Assembly: GCF_009696065.1 (NCBI RefSeq)
Contig: NZ_VUMS01000002.1
Coordinates: 140,612-204,611 of the forward strand
Source of the DNA: Oliverpabstia intestinalis
GTDB lineage: Bacteria > Bacillota > Clostridia > Lachnospirales > Lachnospiraceae
DNA: 64,000 nucleotides
Reading direction: 5' to 3'
Notes under the pieces: generated by a model
The model's input: only the letters and a program-made list of their open reading frames with translations
Told to the model about the DNA's origin: nothing
Databases searched by the model: none
Shown here: positions 1 to 8,587 of the stretch, piece by piece
Layout of the letters: each line of letters begins with the position of its first letter
How positions within the stretch are numbered: position 1 is the stretch's first letter
Position numbers and translations under genes: made by a program

Positions 1-41
1 ACCAGCAGCACTAGAAGCGCTTTGATTTTTCCTTTTTTCAT
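1..41 (-). CDS. Start of a secreted or membrane protein (partial)
   Basis: Only the first 13 codons lie in the window. They read MKKGKIKALLVLL, a basic N-terminus followed by a hydrophobic stretch, which is how a signal peptide or membrane anchor begins. An AGAGGAG ribosome binding site lies just upstream (about 48-59 on the plus strand). The rest of the gene is left of the window, so its function cannot be named. Confidence 0.6.
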   Translation of the reverse strand, partial: MKKGKIKALLVLL

Positions 42-231
42 ATTGTCTGCTCTCCTCTTTGGAACTGTTGTTTTTTGTACTATATCAGTATACGCTGTTT
101 TTCGCAAGTATAACCCACAAGAATTCACGAATTCTTAAGAAAACCGCGGTCACAGGAAGTATAAAAATATCCGAAAGTAAACCAGTTGTCAAATAGCCGA
201 TTCACTTTCGGATTAAGTATCTCGATTTGTT

Positions 232-831
232 TTACAGAGATTCACACTCCGCATTAATCGTATCTTCGGTTGATTTCATTGCTTCCATTGTCATCGTCAG
301 CAGTTTTTCCAGTTCCCAGCCGAGCTGATCGGCTCCGCGCTGGATGACTTCTCTGGAGCATCCTGCAGCGAATCCTTTGCTTTTATATTTTTTCTTTAAG
401 GATTTCAGTTCCATGTCTTTTGTACTTTTGGAAGGACGCATCAGCGCTGCCGCCCAGATCAGTCCGGTCAGTTCATCGGCTGCAAACAGTACTTTTTCCA
501 TCTCATGTTCCGGTGCTACATCAAGAGTAGCACCACATCCGATCGTGATACCATATCCATGGGAAACTACACTGTGGATGATATCTTCACCAACGCCTCC
601 CTCTCTTAAAAGTTCCGGTGCTTTCAGGCAGTGCTCTTCCGGATACTGTTCAAAATCAATATCATGCAGAAGTCCTACGATACCCCAGTATTCTGCGTCT
701 TCAGCATATCCAAGTTCGTTAGCATACCATTTCATTACAGCTTCCACGGTAAATGCATGCTGCAGATGAAACGGATCCTGATTGTATCTTTTTAATAATG
801 CCAGTGCATCTTCTCTTGCTATATATTCCAT
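232..831 (-). CDS. HD-domain phosphohydrolase family protein
   Basis: A 199-residue protein of the HD superfamily of metal-dependent phosphohydrolases, probably cytoplasmic; the substrate is unknown. H25 and the H56-D57 doublet (context GLLHDID) supply metal ligands, and a later VSHGYG segment fits the C-terminal part of the fold. Such short HD proteins are often annotated as HDIG-domain or hydrolase family proteins. The start MEYIARED is chosen because AGGAGAAAG lies 7-9 bases upstream; an in-frame extension of 15 codons has no ribosome binding site. A TATAAT-like -10 box lies near 932-937, but I cannot match a good -35 to it. It is monocistronic by spacing and strand. Confidence 0.8.
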   Translation of the reverse strand: MEYIAREDALALLKRYNQDPFHLQHAFTVEAVMKWYANELGYAEDAEYWGIVGLLHDIDFEQYPEEHCLKAPELLREGGVGEDIIHSVVSHGYGITIGCGATLDVAPEHEMEKVLFAADELTGLIWAAALMRPSKSTKDMELKSLKKKYKSKGFAAGCSREVIQRGADQLGWELEKLLTMTMEAMKSTEDTINAECESL

Positions 832-996
832 ATTTCTTTCTCCTGTCCGGTGTGCACTGCGCCTGAAACACACCATTTGTAATTCATAGATTTCTTAAAA
901 ATATTTTTGAAATGATTTCACGCATAAATGCATTATAACACGAAATCGCTTCAAAAACAGAAGCTTTTTCACACAATACCTTTGTGGGTATATATA

Positions 997-1227
997 TCAG
1001 GAAAAACTGTTTTTCACTTCCTGTGCAAAATGATCCGGCGTATCCATAAAGCAAAACGGTTCATACTCCGTATATGCAGATGGACGGCTGACAGTAAGCA
1101 GCTGTATTTCTTCACCGGGAAGATCCGAGAGAAGTTTCTGCTTTAATTTTGCCAGTTCTTTTCCATGCATCATTTGGATCGCCAGACTGCTACCACCCTT
1201 ATTATTTTTCGCAATCAGATAACACAT
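997..1227 (-). CDS. DUF6718-type small protein, third gene of the RelA/SpoT operon
   Basis: A 76-residue protein beginning MCYLIAKNNKGG, with a central HGKELAKLK segment and the signature SRPSAYTEYEPF followed by a D-T pair. This agrees with my memory of the DUF6718 family, small Firmicute proteins of unknown function that are common in accessory regions. The start overlaps the end of the upstream RelA/SpoT gene by 26 bases, and GAGGAGG sits 8 bases before the ATG, so translation is probably coupled. A longer in-frame start exists but has no ribosome binding site. Its position suggests it belongs to the same functional unit; whether it is an accessory antitoxin or unrelated cargo cannot be told from sequence. 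Confidence 0.7.
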   Translation of the reverse strand: MCYLIAKNNKGGSSLAIQMMHGKELAKLKQKLLSDLPGEEIQLLTVSRPSAYTEYEPFCFMDTPDHFAQEVKNSFS

Positions 1228-1825
1228 CCCGAAGTACCTCCTCACATTCACATTCTGTTCGGATTCTTCCTCTCTCATACTCTCTTCGCAGGGTGATTCC
1301 TACATTTGCCGGATGATGTTTACTCCATACATATTTATGCAGCCAGTTGTTCATCTGACGGTCATAGTAGGTATTATATTGAATCTCGATCGGGTAATGT
1401 CGGTGGCCATACTGATAATAGATATACACACCACGGTATCCGTCATCGTGTGTTTTCCCGTTGGACATGTCTGCAACGGAAATATTCTTTGCTTCTCTCA
1501 GACGTAAAATTTCCTCGTAATTATCGCATAATGTCCGAAAACCGAGGATATCGTTAAATACCCGCTCTACCCGGCTTTCCCCGGATGCCCGTTGATATTT
1601 CCGCAGGATCGCCTGAAGACTTTTAATGCGGTAATCAATCGGAAGTCCGGATAAAATATCACTGGAATCATACCAGACGACGATATTTTTCAGTTCTTCT
1701 GTAAGAAACGCTTCATCCAGACAGCTGATTGCCTGAGCCAGGTTCTCTTCCAGTCTGGTTCGAAAGGACAACTTTCGCAGCAGGGCAAAAGACAGTCCGT
1801 CTTTCTTCAAAATATCTTCTACCAT
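1202..1825 (-). CDS. Single-domain RelA/SpoT-like nucleotidyltransferase (candidate toxSAS toxin)
   Basis: A 207-residue protein with the RelA/SpoT synthetase fold and no HD hydrolase, TGS or ACT domain. Visible motifs are RIKS (66-69, ATP-binding basic motif), DILGFR (92-97, the DIAGIR-like catalytic Asp), DDGYRG (128-132, matching the GYRS motif) and YPIEIQ (144-149, catalytic Glu at 147). Asp and Glu are 55 residues apart, close to classical synthetases. The family makes (p)ppGpp/(p)ppApp alarmones or, in toxSAS members such as FaRel2, pyrophosphorylates the tRNA 3' end. It lies 16 bases after an XRE regulator gene and overlaps a DUF6718 gene. Context and size favour a toxin-antitoxin toxin over a housekeeping RelP/RelQ synthetase, but this is inference. 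AGGGGG lies 8 bases before the start. Confidence 0.8.
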   Translation of the reverse strand: MVEDILKKDGLSFALLRKLSFRTRLEENLAQAISCLDEAFLTEELKNIVVWYDSSDILSGLPIDYRIKSLQAILRKYQRASGESRVERVFNDILGFRTLCDNYEEILRLREAKNISVADMSNGKTHDDGYRGVYIYYQYGHRHYPIEIQYNTYYDRQMNNWLHKYVWSKHHPANVGITLRREYERGRIRTECECEEVLRDVLSDCEK

Positions 1826-1841
1826 TGCTACTGCCCCCTGA

Positions 1842-2102
1842 TTAATCTTCCAGAGTAACTTTCACTTTTTTACCCATAGCTCCGGCAATCTTTACCAGGA
1901 ATTCCAGACTGGGGTTGTAATTTCCGCTTTCAAAACGGGTGATGTTCGGCTGAGAGATACCGGCACGTTTTCCAAGTTCACTCTGTGTCAGTCCCAGTTC
2001 TTTGCGGTACTGTTTGTAAATGTCGACGGTTCGCTGAATCGTCACTTTCTGCTGAGTTTCCAAAAGAATTTTTTCTCCGTTTTCCATAATGATATAATCC
2101 AT
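1842..2102 (-). CDS. XRE-family regulator, candidate antitoxin and autorepressor
   Basis: An 86-residue protein. The C-terminal two thirds is a helix-turn-helix of the Cro/CI type (LGLTQSELGKRAGISQPNITRFESG). The N-terminal 25 residues (MENGEKILLE onward) resemble the short extension found in HigA-like antitoxins. It is the first gene of the operon with the RelA/SpoT and DUF6718 genes. Inverted ATACCGTAT/ATACGGTAT sites flank its own -10 box, which fits autorepression. AAAGGA lies about 11 bases upstream of the start. An HTH antitoxin paired with a RelA/SpoT toxin is the likely reading; it could also simply be a transcriptional repressor. Confidence 0.8.
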   Translation of the reverse strand: MDYIIMENGEKILLETQQKVTIQRTVDIYKQYRKELGLTQSELGKRAGISQPNITRFESGNYNPSLEFLVKIAGAMGKKVKVTLED

Positions 2103-2131
2103 TTTTTCACTTTCCTTTCATGTTTTTATCA

Positions 2132-2194
2132 ATACCGTATGTGATATTCATATGATAACCTATACGGTATGAAATGTCAATAGTAATACGATAC
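2132..2194 (-). promoter_or_regulatory. Sigma-A promoter with flanking inverted operators for the XRE/RelA-SpoT operon
   Basis: On the minus strand a perfect TTGACA (2175-2180) is followed after exactly 17 bases by TATCAT (2152-2157). ATACGGTAT on the plus strand at 2162-2170 lies inside the spacer and its inverse ATACCGTAT at 2132-2140 lies just downstream of the -10, centres 30 bases (three helical turns) apart. A related ATACGATAC occurs at 2186-2194 upstream of the -35. This layout is typical of cooperative autorepression by a small HTH protein. Confidence 0.75.
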
Positions 2195-2199
2195 AAAAT

Positions 2200-2247
2200 A
2201 AAAAAAGTACAGAAATCCCGGAAAAAATATTTTCCAGGATTCCGTAC
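2200..2247 (-). terminator. Rho-independent terminator after the GH120 gene
   Basis: An inverted repeat (GTACNGAATCC-type arms at 2207-2246) with a TTTCC/GGAAA continuation is followed on the minus strand by a run of seven T residues. It closes the GH120 transcript and separates it from the divergently controlled XRE operon promoter. Confidence 0.75.
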
Positions 2248-2271
2248 AGTTCTTAATCGTAGAAATATTTG

Positions 2272-4272
2272 CTATTTTACATAAAGCATTTTTTCAGCAT
2301 CTTCTGCTTCGGCAAATGGTCCGGGCACAGTTGCCACACTGCGGTGATTTCCGAAATAATCTTCGTCAAACCGGATCGGTGTTCCATCTGCATTTTCGAA
2401 CGGCTGTTCCGGTTCGAAGGCATTTCCAAGCACTTCAGTGTTGATCATTCTTCCGGTAAAGCCCTTCAGGAACTCATAGATATTGGTTTCCAGATGATAT
2501 CCGTCTTCTTTTTCCACCAGTTCAACCTTCACATCCTCCCTGTTCTCTGCTGCGGTCAGACCATTTCTTTCCTTTTTCCATGCTTTTGCTCCTCCGAGAT
2601 ACACATTGCCCTCGCTCCATACCGGCAGATGACCAAAGTGTACCGGTTCCAGTTTTACCATATCCACCGGTTTAGTAAAGTCAAACTGTGAGATCCATTC
2701 CTCATATGTCGGATACTCGTCGAATGTCCAGGTACCAGCCAGACGATTTTCCGTGTCATATCCATCATCGGAATCGTGAGGGGTAATCACATCTTCTTTC
2801 GGCCATTTCTGTACAAAAATATTGTTATAGAAACGGTCATCCCCGTGAAGAATCGTCATGAATCCCATCACCTCTGTACGGTGCGGAATATGATACGGTG
2901 TATATCTCCAGCCGGTTCCTTCACCAACACAGGTCAGAGAACCACAGATCAGGTTATGTACCATTGCTACACCCTGTGTTGCGAAACGAAGGGCAGCATC
3001 AGACAGAAGAATATTGTTGTCGATCAGTGTCGGTCCATGTCCCACTTCCACAAACAGATCCTGAGACATCATACCGCCCTTCAGATTCTTTGCAAAGGAC
3101 GGACGCTGGTTGTCATGAAGCAGATTCTGCGTGATTCGTGTTCCCTGTGCTTCCCAGTCACACCAGATACCCATGGTACAGTGATGAATATGATTACGCT
3201 GATACAGAACATCAATCGCTGCATGCATCTTGATACCTGCAATCTCTGCACCGCCCTGTTCCATCATGTTGTTGATGTGATGAATATGGTTGTCTTCGAT
3301 CACACTGAACACACCGCCCATACGACCGATGATACCGCCCTGTTCACAGTGATGAATATTATTTCTGCGGATAATATGACTTCCTACCTTTTCTTTCAGC
3401 CAGCCATGATACTGTCCGCGGCATACGGCATCACGTTCCATCTGTGTCGGACTCTTAACATACTTATATGTAAAATAATGATCGTTATCCGGATCCAGAT
3501 ATTTACCTACGGAAATACCTGCGCATTTGCTGTTGGAGATATCGCAGTCCTCGATGATCCATCCCTTGCTCCAGTGTGGACCGATCATACCGTCCTGAAA
3601 TGCTGCCGGCGGTGCCCAGGTGGTTGCGGCCTTGCAGATGGTAAAGCCGCTGACAGTAATATAACTTACTCCTGTTTTGGAAGGGAAGAAGCATTCACGA
3701 CGCACATTGATTTCCACATTTTCCGCGTTCGGATCTTTTCCCTGGAAATTAGCGTAAATGATTGTTTCATCCGTTTTGGAATCCTGTTCGGCATACCATT
3801 TGTAGACAGAATCTTCCGGAACCCAGCTGCATGGATACACTTCTCCGCGAAGACACTCATCCAAAGTTACTGCCTCATACATGGCGCGACCGTTCAGATA
3901 TACGCAGCCGGTATGTTTGTCTGCCTTTGCAAAATACCAGTCACCATATACTGCAGTCGTATATGGGTTATAAGAACCGAACACACTATTTGCCACACGA
4001 CATACCCAGGTGTTGTCCTGATACGGTGTCCAGGTTTTAATCTCCTCCGCACCGGTAATCACAGCACCCAGTGGCTTTACACTGCGATAGGTGATCCGGG
4101 CATCTTCACGTCCGGCATAGATTGGATCTACATATTCACGGTAAGTTCCCGGGAACACTAAAACCTCATCACCCGGTTGTGCGATCTTTGCAGCATCATT
4201 GATTTTTCGAAAAGGAGTTTGTTCGGTTCCGTTTCCGTTACGTGCAGCATTCACATCTACATAGATTTTCAT
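2272..4272 (-). CDS. GH120-type beta-xylosidase, right-handed beta-helix
   Basis: A 666-residue cytoplasmic protein (no signal peptide) that begins like other right-handed beta-helix enzymes (IYVDVNAARNGNGT, then a PGD/FPGTYREYVDP turn). Repeated NNIHH, DNHIHH and RNHIHH coils run through 290-370. The segments CDWEAQGTRI (Asp near 372) and LFVEVGHGP (Glu near 409) correspond to the region of the catalytic Asp and Glu in GH120 beta-xylosidases such as Thermoanaerobacterium XylC; the exact assignment is my inference. It would release xylose from short xylo-oligosaccharides. The start is the MKIYV codon because GGAGG lies 8 bases before it; upstream in-frame starts are too close. No sugar transporter is adjacent. 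Confidence 0.72.
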   Translation of the reverse strand: MKIYVDVNAARNGNGTEQTPFRKINDAAKIAQPGDEVLVFPGTYREYVDPIYAGREDARITYRSVKPLGAVITGAEEIKTWTPYQDNTWVCRVANSVFGSYNPYTTAVYGDWYFAKADKHTGCVYLNGRAMYEAVTLDECLRGEVYPCSWVPEDSVYKWYAEQDSKTDETIIYANFQGKDPNAENVEINVRRECFFPSKTGVSYITVSGFTICKAATTWAPPAAFQDGMIGPHWSKGWIIEDCDISNSKCAGISVGKYLDPDNDHYFTYKYVKSPTQMERDAVCRGQYHGWLKEKVGSHIIRRNNIHHCEQGGIIGRMGGVFSVIEDNHIHHINNMMEQGGAEIAGIKMHAAIDVLYQRNHIHHCTMGIWCDWEAQGTRITQNLLHDNQRPSFAKNLKGGMMSQDLFVEVGHGPTLIDNNILLSDAALRFATQGVAMVHNLICGSLTCVGEGTGWRYTPYHIPHRTEVMGFMTILHGDDRFYNNIFVQKWPKEDVITPHDSDDGYDTENRLAGTWTFDEYPTYEEWISQFDFTKPVDMVKLEPVHFGHLPVWSEGNVYLGGAKAWKKERNGLTAAENREDVKVELVEKEDGYHLETNIYEFLKGFTGRMINTEVLGNAFEPEQPFENADGTPIRFDEDYFGNHRSVATVPGPFAEAEDAEKMLYVK

Positions 4273-4325
4273 GTTCATAACCTCCATTGTACTTCATCTT
4301 TTATAAAAATCAGTTATTATGTAGA

Positions 4326-4371
4326 TTTCTCAATTATGTTTTGAGAAATATGGCCATTTATGGTTATTATA
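4326..4371 (-). promoter_or_regulatory. Probable promoter and operator of the GH120 gene
   Basis: A TATAAT -10 box on the minus strand (4366-4371) lies upstream of a 9-bp inverted repeat ATTTCTCAA/TTGAGAAAT (4326-4350) positioned at or just after the expected start point. This is a good place for a repressor operator. The -35 is weak (TTATCA/TTTATC), as for a regulated sugar gene. Confidence 0.45.
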
Positions 4372-4459
4372 CTATAGACTCTGATCTGATAAAAGATAAA
4401 TCTGACAGTTTCAGAGAATTAGTTTTCCGTACATGAATTCAAAACGGCTGGGAAAGAAA

Positions 4460-7400
4460 CTACACCGGGAGATTGCGGTATTGCTCGATGTTTCTCTCCT
4501 GATTTTCATCGTAAATGAAATAATAATCGATTTGACCGGTTCCCTGGGTATAAATATATTGTCCATAGGTTCTCACGTTACAGAATAATACGGTACTTCC
4601 CGCCGCAACACCGATGGCATATCCCTTATTGGACAGTACCAGTGGCATCCGAAGTTTTTTCTGTCCAAAAGAGATATACCGCGCTTTCGTACTCAGATCC
4701 ATAAAATCATCTGCAAGAACACCTTTGGATTTCAGGCGCTCATTTTTATCCCAGACGAAAAAGTTCCAGGTCTGACTATCCAGAAGCAATCGAGGTTCCG
4801 AAGGATTTTCCGCAAGCAGTTTTTTACCGTCTCTGCTTAAAAACTGCACAGCGCCATTGGCTTTTTCCACCCGAATCAGGATACGATCAGTCAGAAGCTG
4901 TACTTCAGAACGGGACTCTTTTGCGCCCCATATTACTGCGGTATCTGCCTGTGCTTTCCAGTTCGTATCCTGGATCGTGCCGGTAACACCTTTTACAAAG
5001 CTGATACGGATCGTCGACAGTGTGATCGGTGTCAGCCGAAGAAGTCCGGCTGCACTGGCGATCTCCAGATACTGCTTTGTCTTTTTCACCCATTTTACAG
5101 AAAAATTCCCTCTGGAATGTCCTTTGACCTGAAGATGACTCTCCGGTGGGAAGGTTCCATATGTATACGGGGATGGATTCACCAGTCCGTCGATGGCGGA
5201 AGATTTTAATTTTTTATCCGTTGATTTTTTTAACTGATTTCTGTTTTTTGGAATCAGTGCCTGATGTACTTCAAACGGTTTTGGAATTAGCACCGGTGTC
5301 TCTGTTCCGGCAATTTCCTGTTCCTTTTTCAACTGGATCTTTCGAGGACCCAGATAGCCTCTTGCCTGCCGTTCCCTGTCACCCTCTTCTCTCCGCTGCT
5401 GTTCGATCTCTTTCTGTGTGTGTACCGGTTTTGCGTATTCTTTCGCTTTTTGCAGACTTTCGGTCTGAAATTCCTGCATATGTTTTTCTTTCGGCACTTC
5501 GGTTCCTATAATGTCCGTAAGAGAATCCTGATACAGTACGGTCAGTTCATGGAGCGCACGGGTAGCGGCAACATACAACAGTTTGATATGCCCGTTATCC
5601 TGTGGATATTGTTCTTTTGTCGGATTCCACAGAAGTACCGCGTCAAATTCCAGCCCCTTGGTATACACCACCGGGAGAATCATGATTCCCTCTCCGAACT
5701 GACTGCGTTCCGGTGTGTAACTCATCAGATTCGGAGTATCCTGTAACAGATCCGACACCTCTTTGGCTTCCGTCTCATCGCGGCAGATTACAGCGATCGT
5801 TTCGTATCCGTTTTTTTGCCATTCCTGAATCTGGTTTGCTGCTGCATCTTTCATAGCAACTGTATCTGCACTGGCTTGCACCTTCACCTGCTTTCCGTGG
5901 CGAATGATCGGTTCCACCGGATAGATCGGGAAATCTCCATGCCGAAGGATCTCTGTGGCAAATTCTGAGATTTCCACCGTGTTTCGATAGCTTTTCCGAA
6001 GCAGTCCGAATGCATCGTATGTTCCCCGCAGGATCAGTCTGCGAAGTTCTTCCCAGTCATTTAACCCCTGTCCAAAATGGATATTCTGAGAAGTATCTCC
6101 CATAACAGTATAGGTGCATCCCCGCATACAGTAGTGCAGGCAGCGATATACCATCATACCAAAGTCCTGTGCTTCATCGATGACCACATGGCTTGCTTCC
6201 CTCACCGGATCGGTTTCCTTGATCCGTTTATAGATATATGCCATCGCCGCAAGGTCGTACACATCAAACGATGTATCTGGTATTTCGATAGGAATTCCCT
6301 CTTGCTGCTGTGCACGGAGAAAATCCTGATAAAAAGTTCGCACGGAACCATTCCATTTTCCGTTGCCAAAGTAAGTGCTGTATTTTTTGTCCAGTTTTTT
6401 CCGCTCTTTTTCTGTGAAAGAGATCACTTTTCCCGTGATCACATTTTCATAGCGGGCATACAGCATTTTATTCAGCATCAGGATCTTGCTTTCCATCGAA
6501 AGGAGCGGATTGTCACGCAGATACTCCCGGATCATCGCAGGACGCATCAGACGCACACCCGTTTTTTCCATCACGATCGCCTCCTGTGGAATCTCCTGAT
6601 TTTCGTATGCCTGACAGTACGCTTCCAGTTTTTCGAACCAGGCAGTACTTCCTTTCTGTTCCTGCCAAGCCTCCTGAGATACCGGATGAACTCTGTATAT
6701 TTTTCCATTCCATTCCTCATACAGAAGGCGGATAAACAGCTCTTCCATCGTCATCTGACGAATCCCGTATACATCCAGCTCCGGCAGAACACCGGTGATA
6801 TAATTCAGCAAAATTTTATTGCTCCCGATAACATAAAAATCTTCCGGGCGGAAATCCTCTTTGTAATTATAAAGAATATAGGAAATCCGGTGCATCGCCA
6901 CTGTGGTCTTTCCGGAACCCGCCACACCCTGAACAATCAGATTAGTCCTGGGGGAGCGACGGATCAGCAGATTCTGTTCTTTCTGAATGGTTGCAATGAT
7001 CTCTCCAAGTACGTTTTTTTTGCTTTTGGCAAGGTATTTGGTCAGAAGTTCATCATTGGCTACCACATCCGAGTCAAAGTAGTCTTTCAACCGATCATTT
7101 TCAATCTCATACGTCCGTTTTCTTTCCAGATCGATCGTATGCGTCCCCTCGGAAAGAACGGTATACGAACAGGGACCAAGACCGCTTTCATAATAAACAG
7201 AAGCAATCGGTGCACGCCAGTCCAATACTAACGGCTGCGCATCATCCCCGGAGATTCCAACACGACCGATATAATACGCTTCTTTTTGTTGTTTTTCTTC
7301 TGCAAGAAAATCAATTCTGCCAAAATACGGTTTCTTTCTGGCTTTTTCCAGGCGCACCATATTCTGCTTATATTCTTTCAGACGCGCCGTAGCATTGTTC

Positions 7401-7600
7401 CAGAGTGTCAGACCTTCTTTATCTTTTGCATCGTAAACTTCCATCAGATCGGCAAGATCTTCATTTGCCTCCCGGATGGCTTTACGCGCCTGTACCAGAT
7501 GTTCCTGGGCAACCCCGATCACATATGCCAGCTGGTGTTCTTCTGCTTCTCTGCTGATACCGGGAAGTTCTGCTGCATCCTTTTCCATTTTTTCTGCCAT
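4460..7600 (-). CDS. helD: HelD-family helicase-like ATPase with C-terminal GH31-like beta-sandwich
   Basis: A 1046-residue protein. Residues 1-700 are a HelD/UvrD-like motor: an N-terminal coiled region, Walker A GVAGSGKTT near 228, DEAQDF Walker B, and a late YVAATRALHELTVLY motif VI. HelD binds RNA polymerase and helps recycle stalled complexes. The usual family ends around here (about 770 residues). Residues about 835-1046 instead resemble the N-terminal mutarotase-like sandwich of GH31 glycosidases: DRILIRVEKANGAVQFL, LRMPLVLSNKGYAIGV and IDYYFIYDENQ before the stop. No GH31 catalytic barrel follows. The start MAEKMEK is chosen because GGAG lies 8 bases upstream. The fusion may be a lineage feature or a deletion product. 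Confidence 0.85.
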   Translation of the reverse strand: MAEKMEKDAAELPGISREAEEHQLAYVIGVAQEHLVQARKAIREANEDLADLMEVYDAKDKEGLTLWNNATARLKEYKQNMVRLEKARKKPYFGRIDFLAEEKQQKEAYYIGRVGISGDDAQPLVLDWRAPIASVYYESGLGPCSYTVLSEGTHTIDLERKRTYEIENDRLKDYFDSDVVANDELLTKYLAKSKKNVLGEIIATIQKEQNLLIRRSPRTNLIVQGVAGSGKTTVAMHRISYILYNYKEDFRPEDFYVIGSNKILLNYITGVLPELDVYGIRQMTMEELFIRLLYEEWNGKIYRVHPVSQEAWQEQKGSTAWFEKLEAYCQAYENQEIPQEAIVMEKTGVRLMRPAMIREYLRDNPLLSMESKILMLNKMLYARYENVITGKVISFTEKERKKLDKKYSTYFGNGKWNGSVRTFYQDFLRAQQQEGIPIEIPDTSFDVYDLAAMAYIYKRIKETDPVREASHVVIDEAQDFGMMVYRCLHYCMRGCTYTVMGDTSQNIHFGQGLNDWEELRRLILRGTYDAFGLLRKSYRNTVEISEFATEILRHGDFPIYPVEPIIRHGKQVKVQASADTVAMKDAAANQIQEWQKNGYETIAVICRDETEAKEVSDLLQDTPNLMSYTPERSQFGEGIMILPVVYTKGLEFDAVLLWNPTKEQYPQDNGHIKLLYVAATRALHELTVLYQDSLTDIIGTEVPKEKHMQEFQTESLQKAKEYAKPVHTQKEIEQQRREEGDRERQARGYLGPRKIQLKKEQEIAGTETPVLIPKPFEVHQALIPKNRNQLKKSTDKKLKSSAIDGLVNPSPYTYGTFPPESHLQVKGHSRGNFSVKWVKKTKQYLEIASAAGLLRLTPITLSTIRISFVKGVTGTIQDTNWKAQADTAVIWGAKESRSEVQLLTDRILIRVEKANGAVQFLSRDGKKLLAENPSEPRLLLDSQTWNFFVWDKNERLKSKGVLADDFMDLSTKARYISFGQKKLRMPLVLSNKGYAIGVAAGSTVLFCNVRTYGQYIYTQGTGQIDYYFIYDENQERNIEQYRNLPV

Positions 7601-7702
7601 AGCTCTTCTCCATATTTTTATATTTTTCACATACGACAGTGCCCATCCCCTGCAGATCTCTCGTATTTTCTGTATTACATTTACATTAGTGTGTTATTGC
7701 CT

Positions 7703-8350
7703 TTATTGAAACAGTGCTTTCATCTGATCCAGCGAATCCACACATGCGGTTAACATGTTCTTAAGTTCCGCGTCCGGTTTTGTCTGATCCGGTACCATGA
7801 CAACCTGACAGCCTGCACGGTACGCACTGGTCACTCCGTTCGGTGAATCCTCTACCGCCATGCATGCAGACGGATCCAGTCCCAGCTGTTGGCAGGCATA
7901 GATATAAATATCCGGTGACGGTTTTCCACACTTGACCATATTTGCACAGATGATCCGGTCAAAGTACTCGTACAGTCCGATCTGTTTCAGATATCGTGCC
8001 GCGCGTTCCGTATCAGTTGCCGTAGCGATCGCACGCTGGATCTTCTTTTCTTTCAGATATTCAAGAAGTTCTACAGCTCCCGGTTTGATCTGGATTCCAT
8101 CCCGTTCCAGATATTCTTCCATCAGCTGTTTCCGATATACACGAATCGCCGGATAGTCCAGATCGGGATCCTGAAACATTTCTTTCAGATGCTCCGGCGC
8201 ATATGGCTGTCCCAGCGAACGCATGGAAAGTGCCTGCTCATCACTCATCGTATAACCAAAATGCGCCAGTGCCTGTGGCCAGCAGATCCGGTAATATTTT
8301 TCTGTGTCAATCAGTGTTCCATCCATATCAAAAATTACTGCCTGTATCAT
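7703..8350 (-). CDS. HAD-IA phosphatase, beta-phosphoglucomutase-like
   Basis: A 215-residue HAD superfamily hydrolase, subfamily IA. It has motif I DMDGTLIDTE (nucleophile Asp), a Thr in motif II (ATATDTE), Lys in GKPSPDIY and the acidic motif VEDSPNGV. The cap lies between motifs I and II. Such proteins act as sugar-phosphate phosphatases or beta-phosphoglucomutases; the substrate cannot be read from sequence. It starts immediately upstream (in transcription sense) of the helD gene with a 100-base gap, so the two could be co-transcribed. Confidence 0.85.
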   Translation of the reverse strand: MIQAVIFDMDGTLIDTEKYYRICWPQALAHFGYTMSDEQALSMRSLGQPYAPEHLKEMFQDPDLDYPAIRVYRKQLMEEYLERDGIQIKPGAVELLEYLKEKKIQRAIATATDTERAARYLKQIGLYEYFDRIICANMVKCGKPSPDIYIYACQQLGLDPSACMAVEDSPNGVTSAYRAGCQVVMVPDQTKPDAELKNMLTACVDSLDQMKALFQ

Positions 8351-8587
8351 TCTTTATACTCCTTGCTGTTCTTTTCCTGTAGTCGCAAATATACCAGTTT
8401 GCATCGACAATCGTTCTTATATTTTACTACACACCTGCACGAAAAGGAATATGAAGATCGTTGATTTGACTGAAAAACCAGTGACTGCCAGCTTTTTCAG
8501 ATACATCGCAGCATAAAAAGAACTCCTGCCAGCTCTGTCCGCCTGCAAGAGTTCCCGTGTTTTCAGACACGCTCTGGTATGAAGTTG

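Noticed and set aside
2776..4161. Long open frame (461 codons) on the plus strand opposite the GH120 gene
   Set aside because: It is the antisense of a clearly coding gene, rich in His, Cys and Ile from reversed codons, with no ribosome binding site or recognisable domain.
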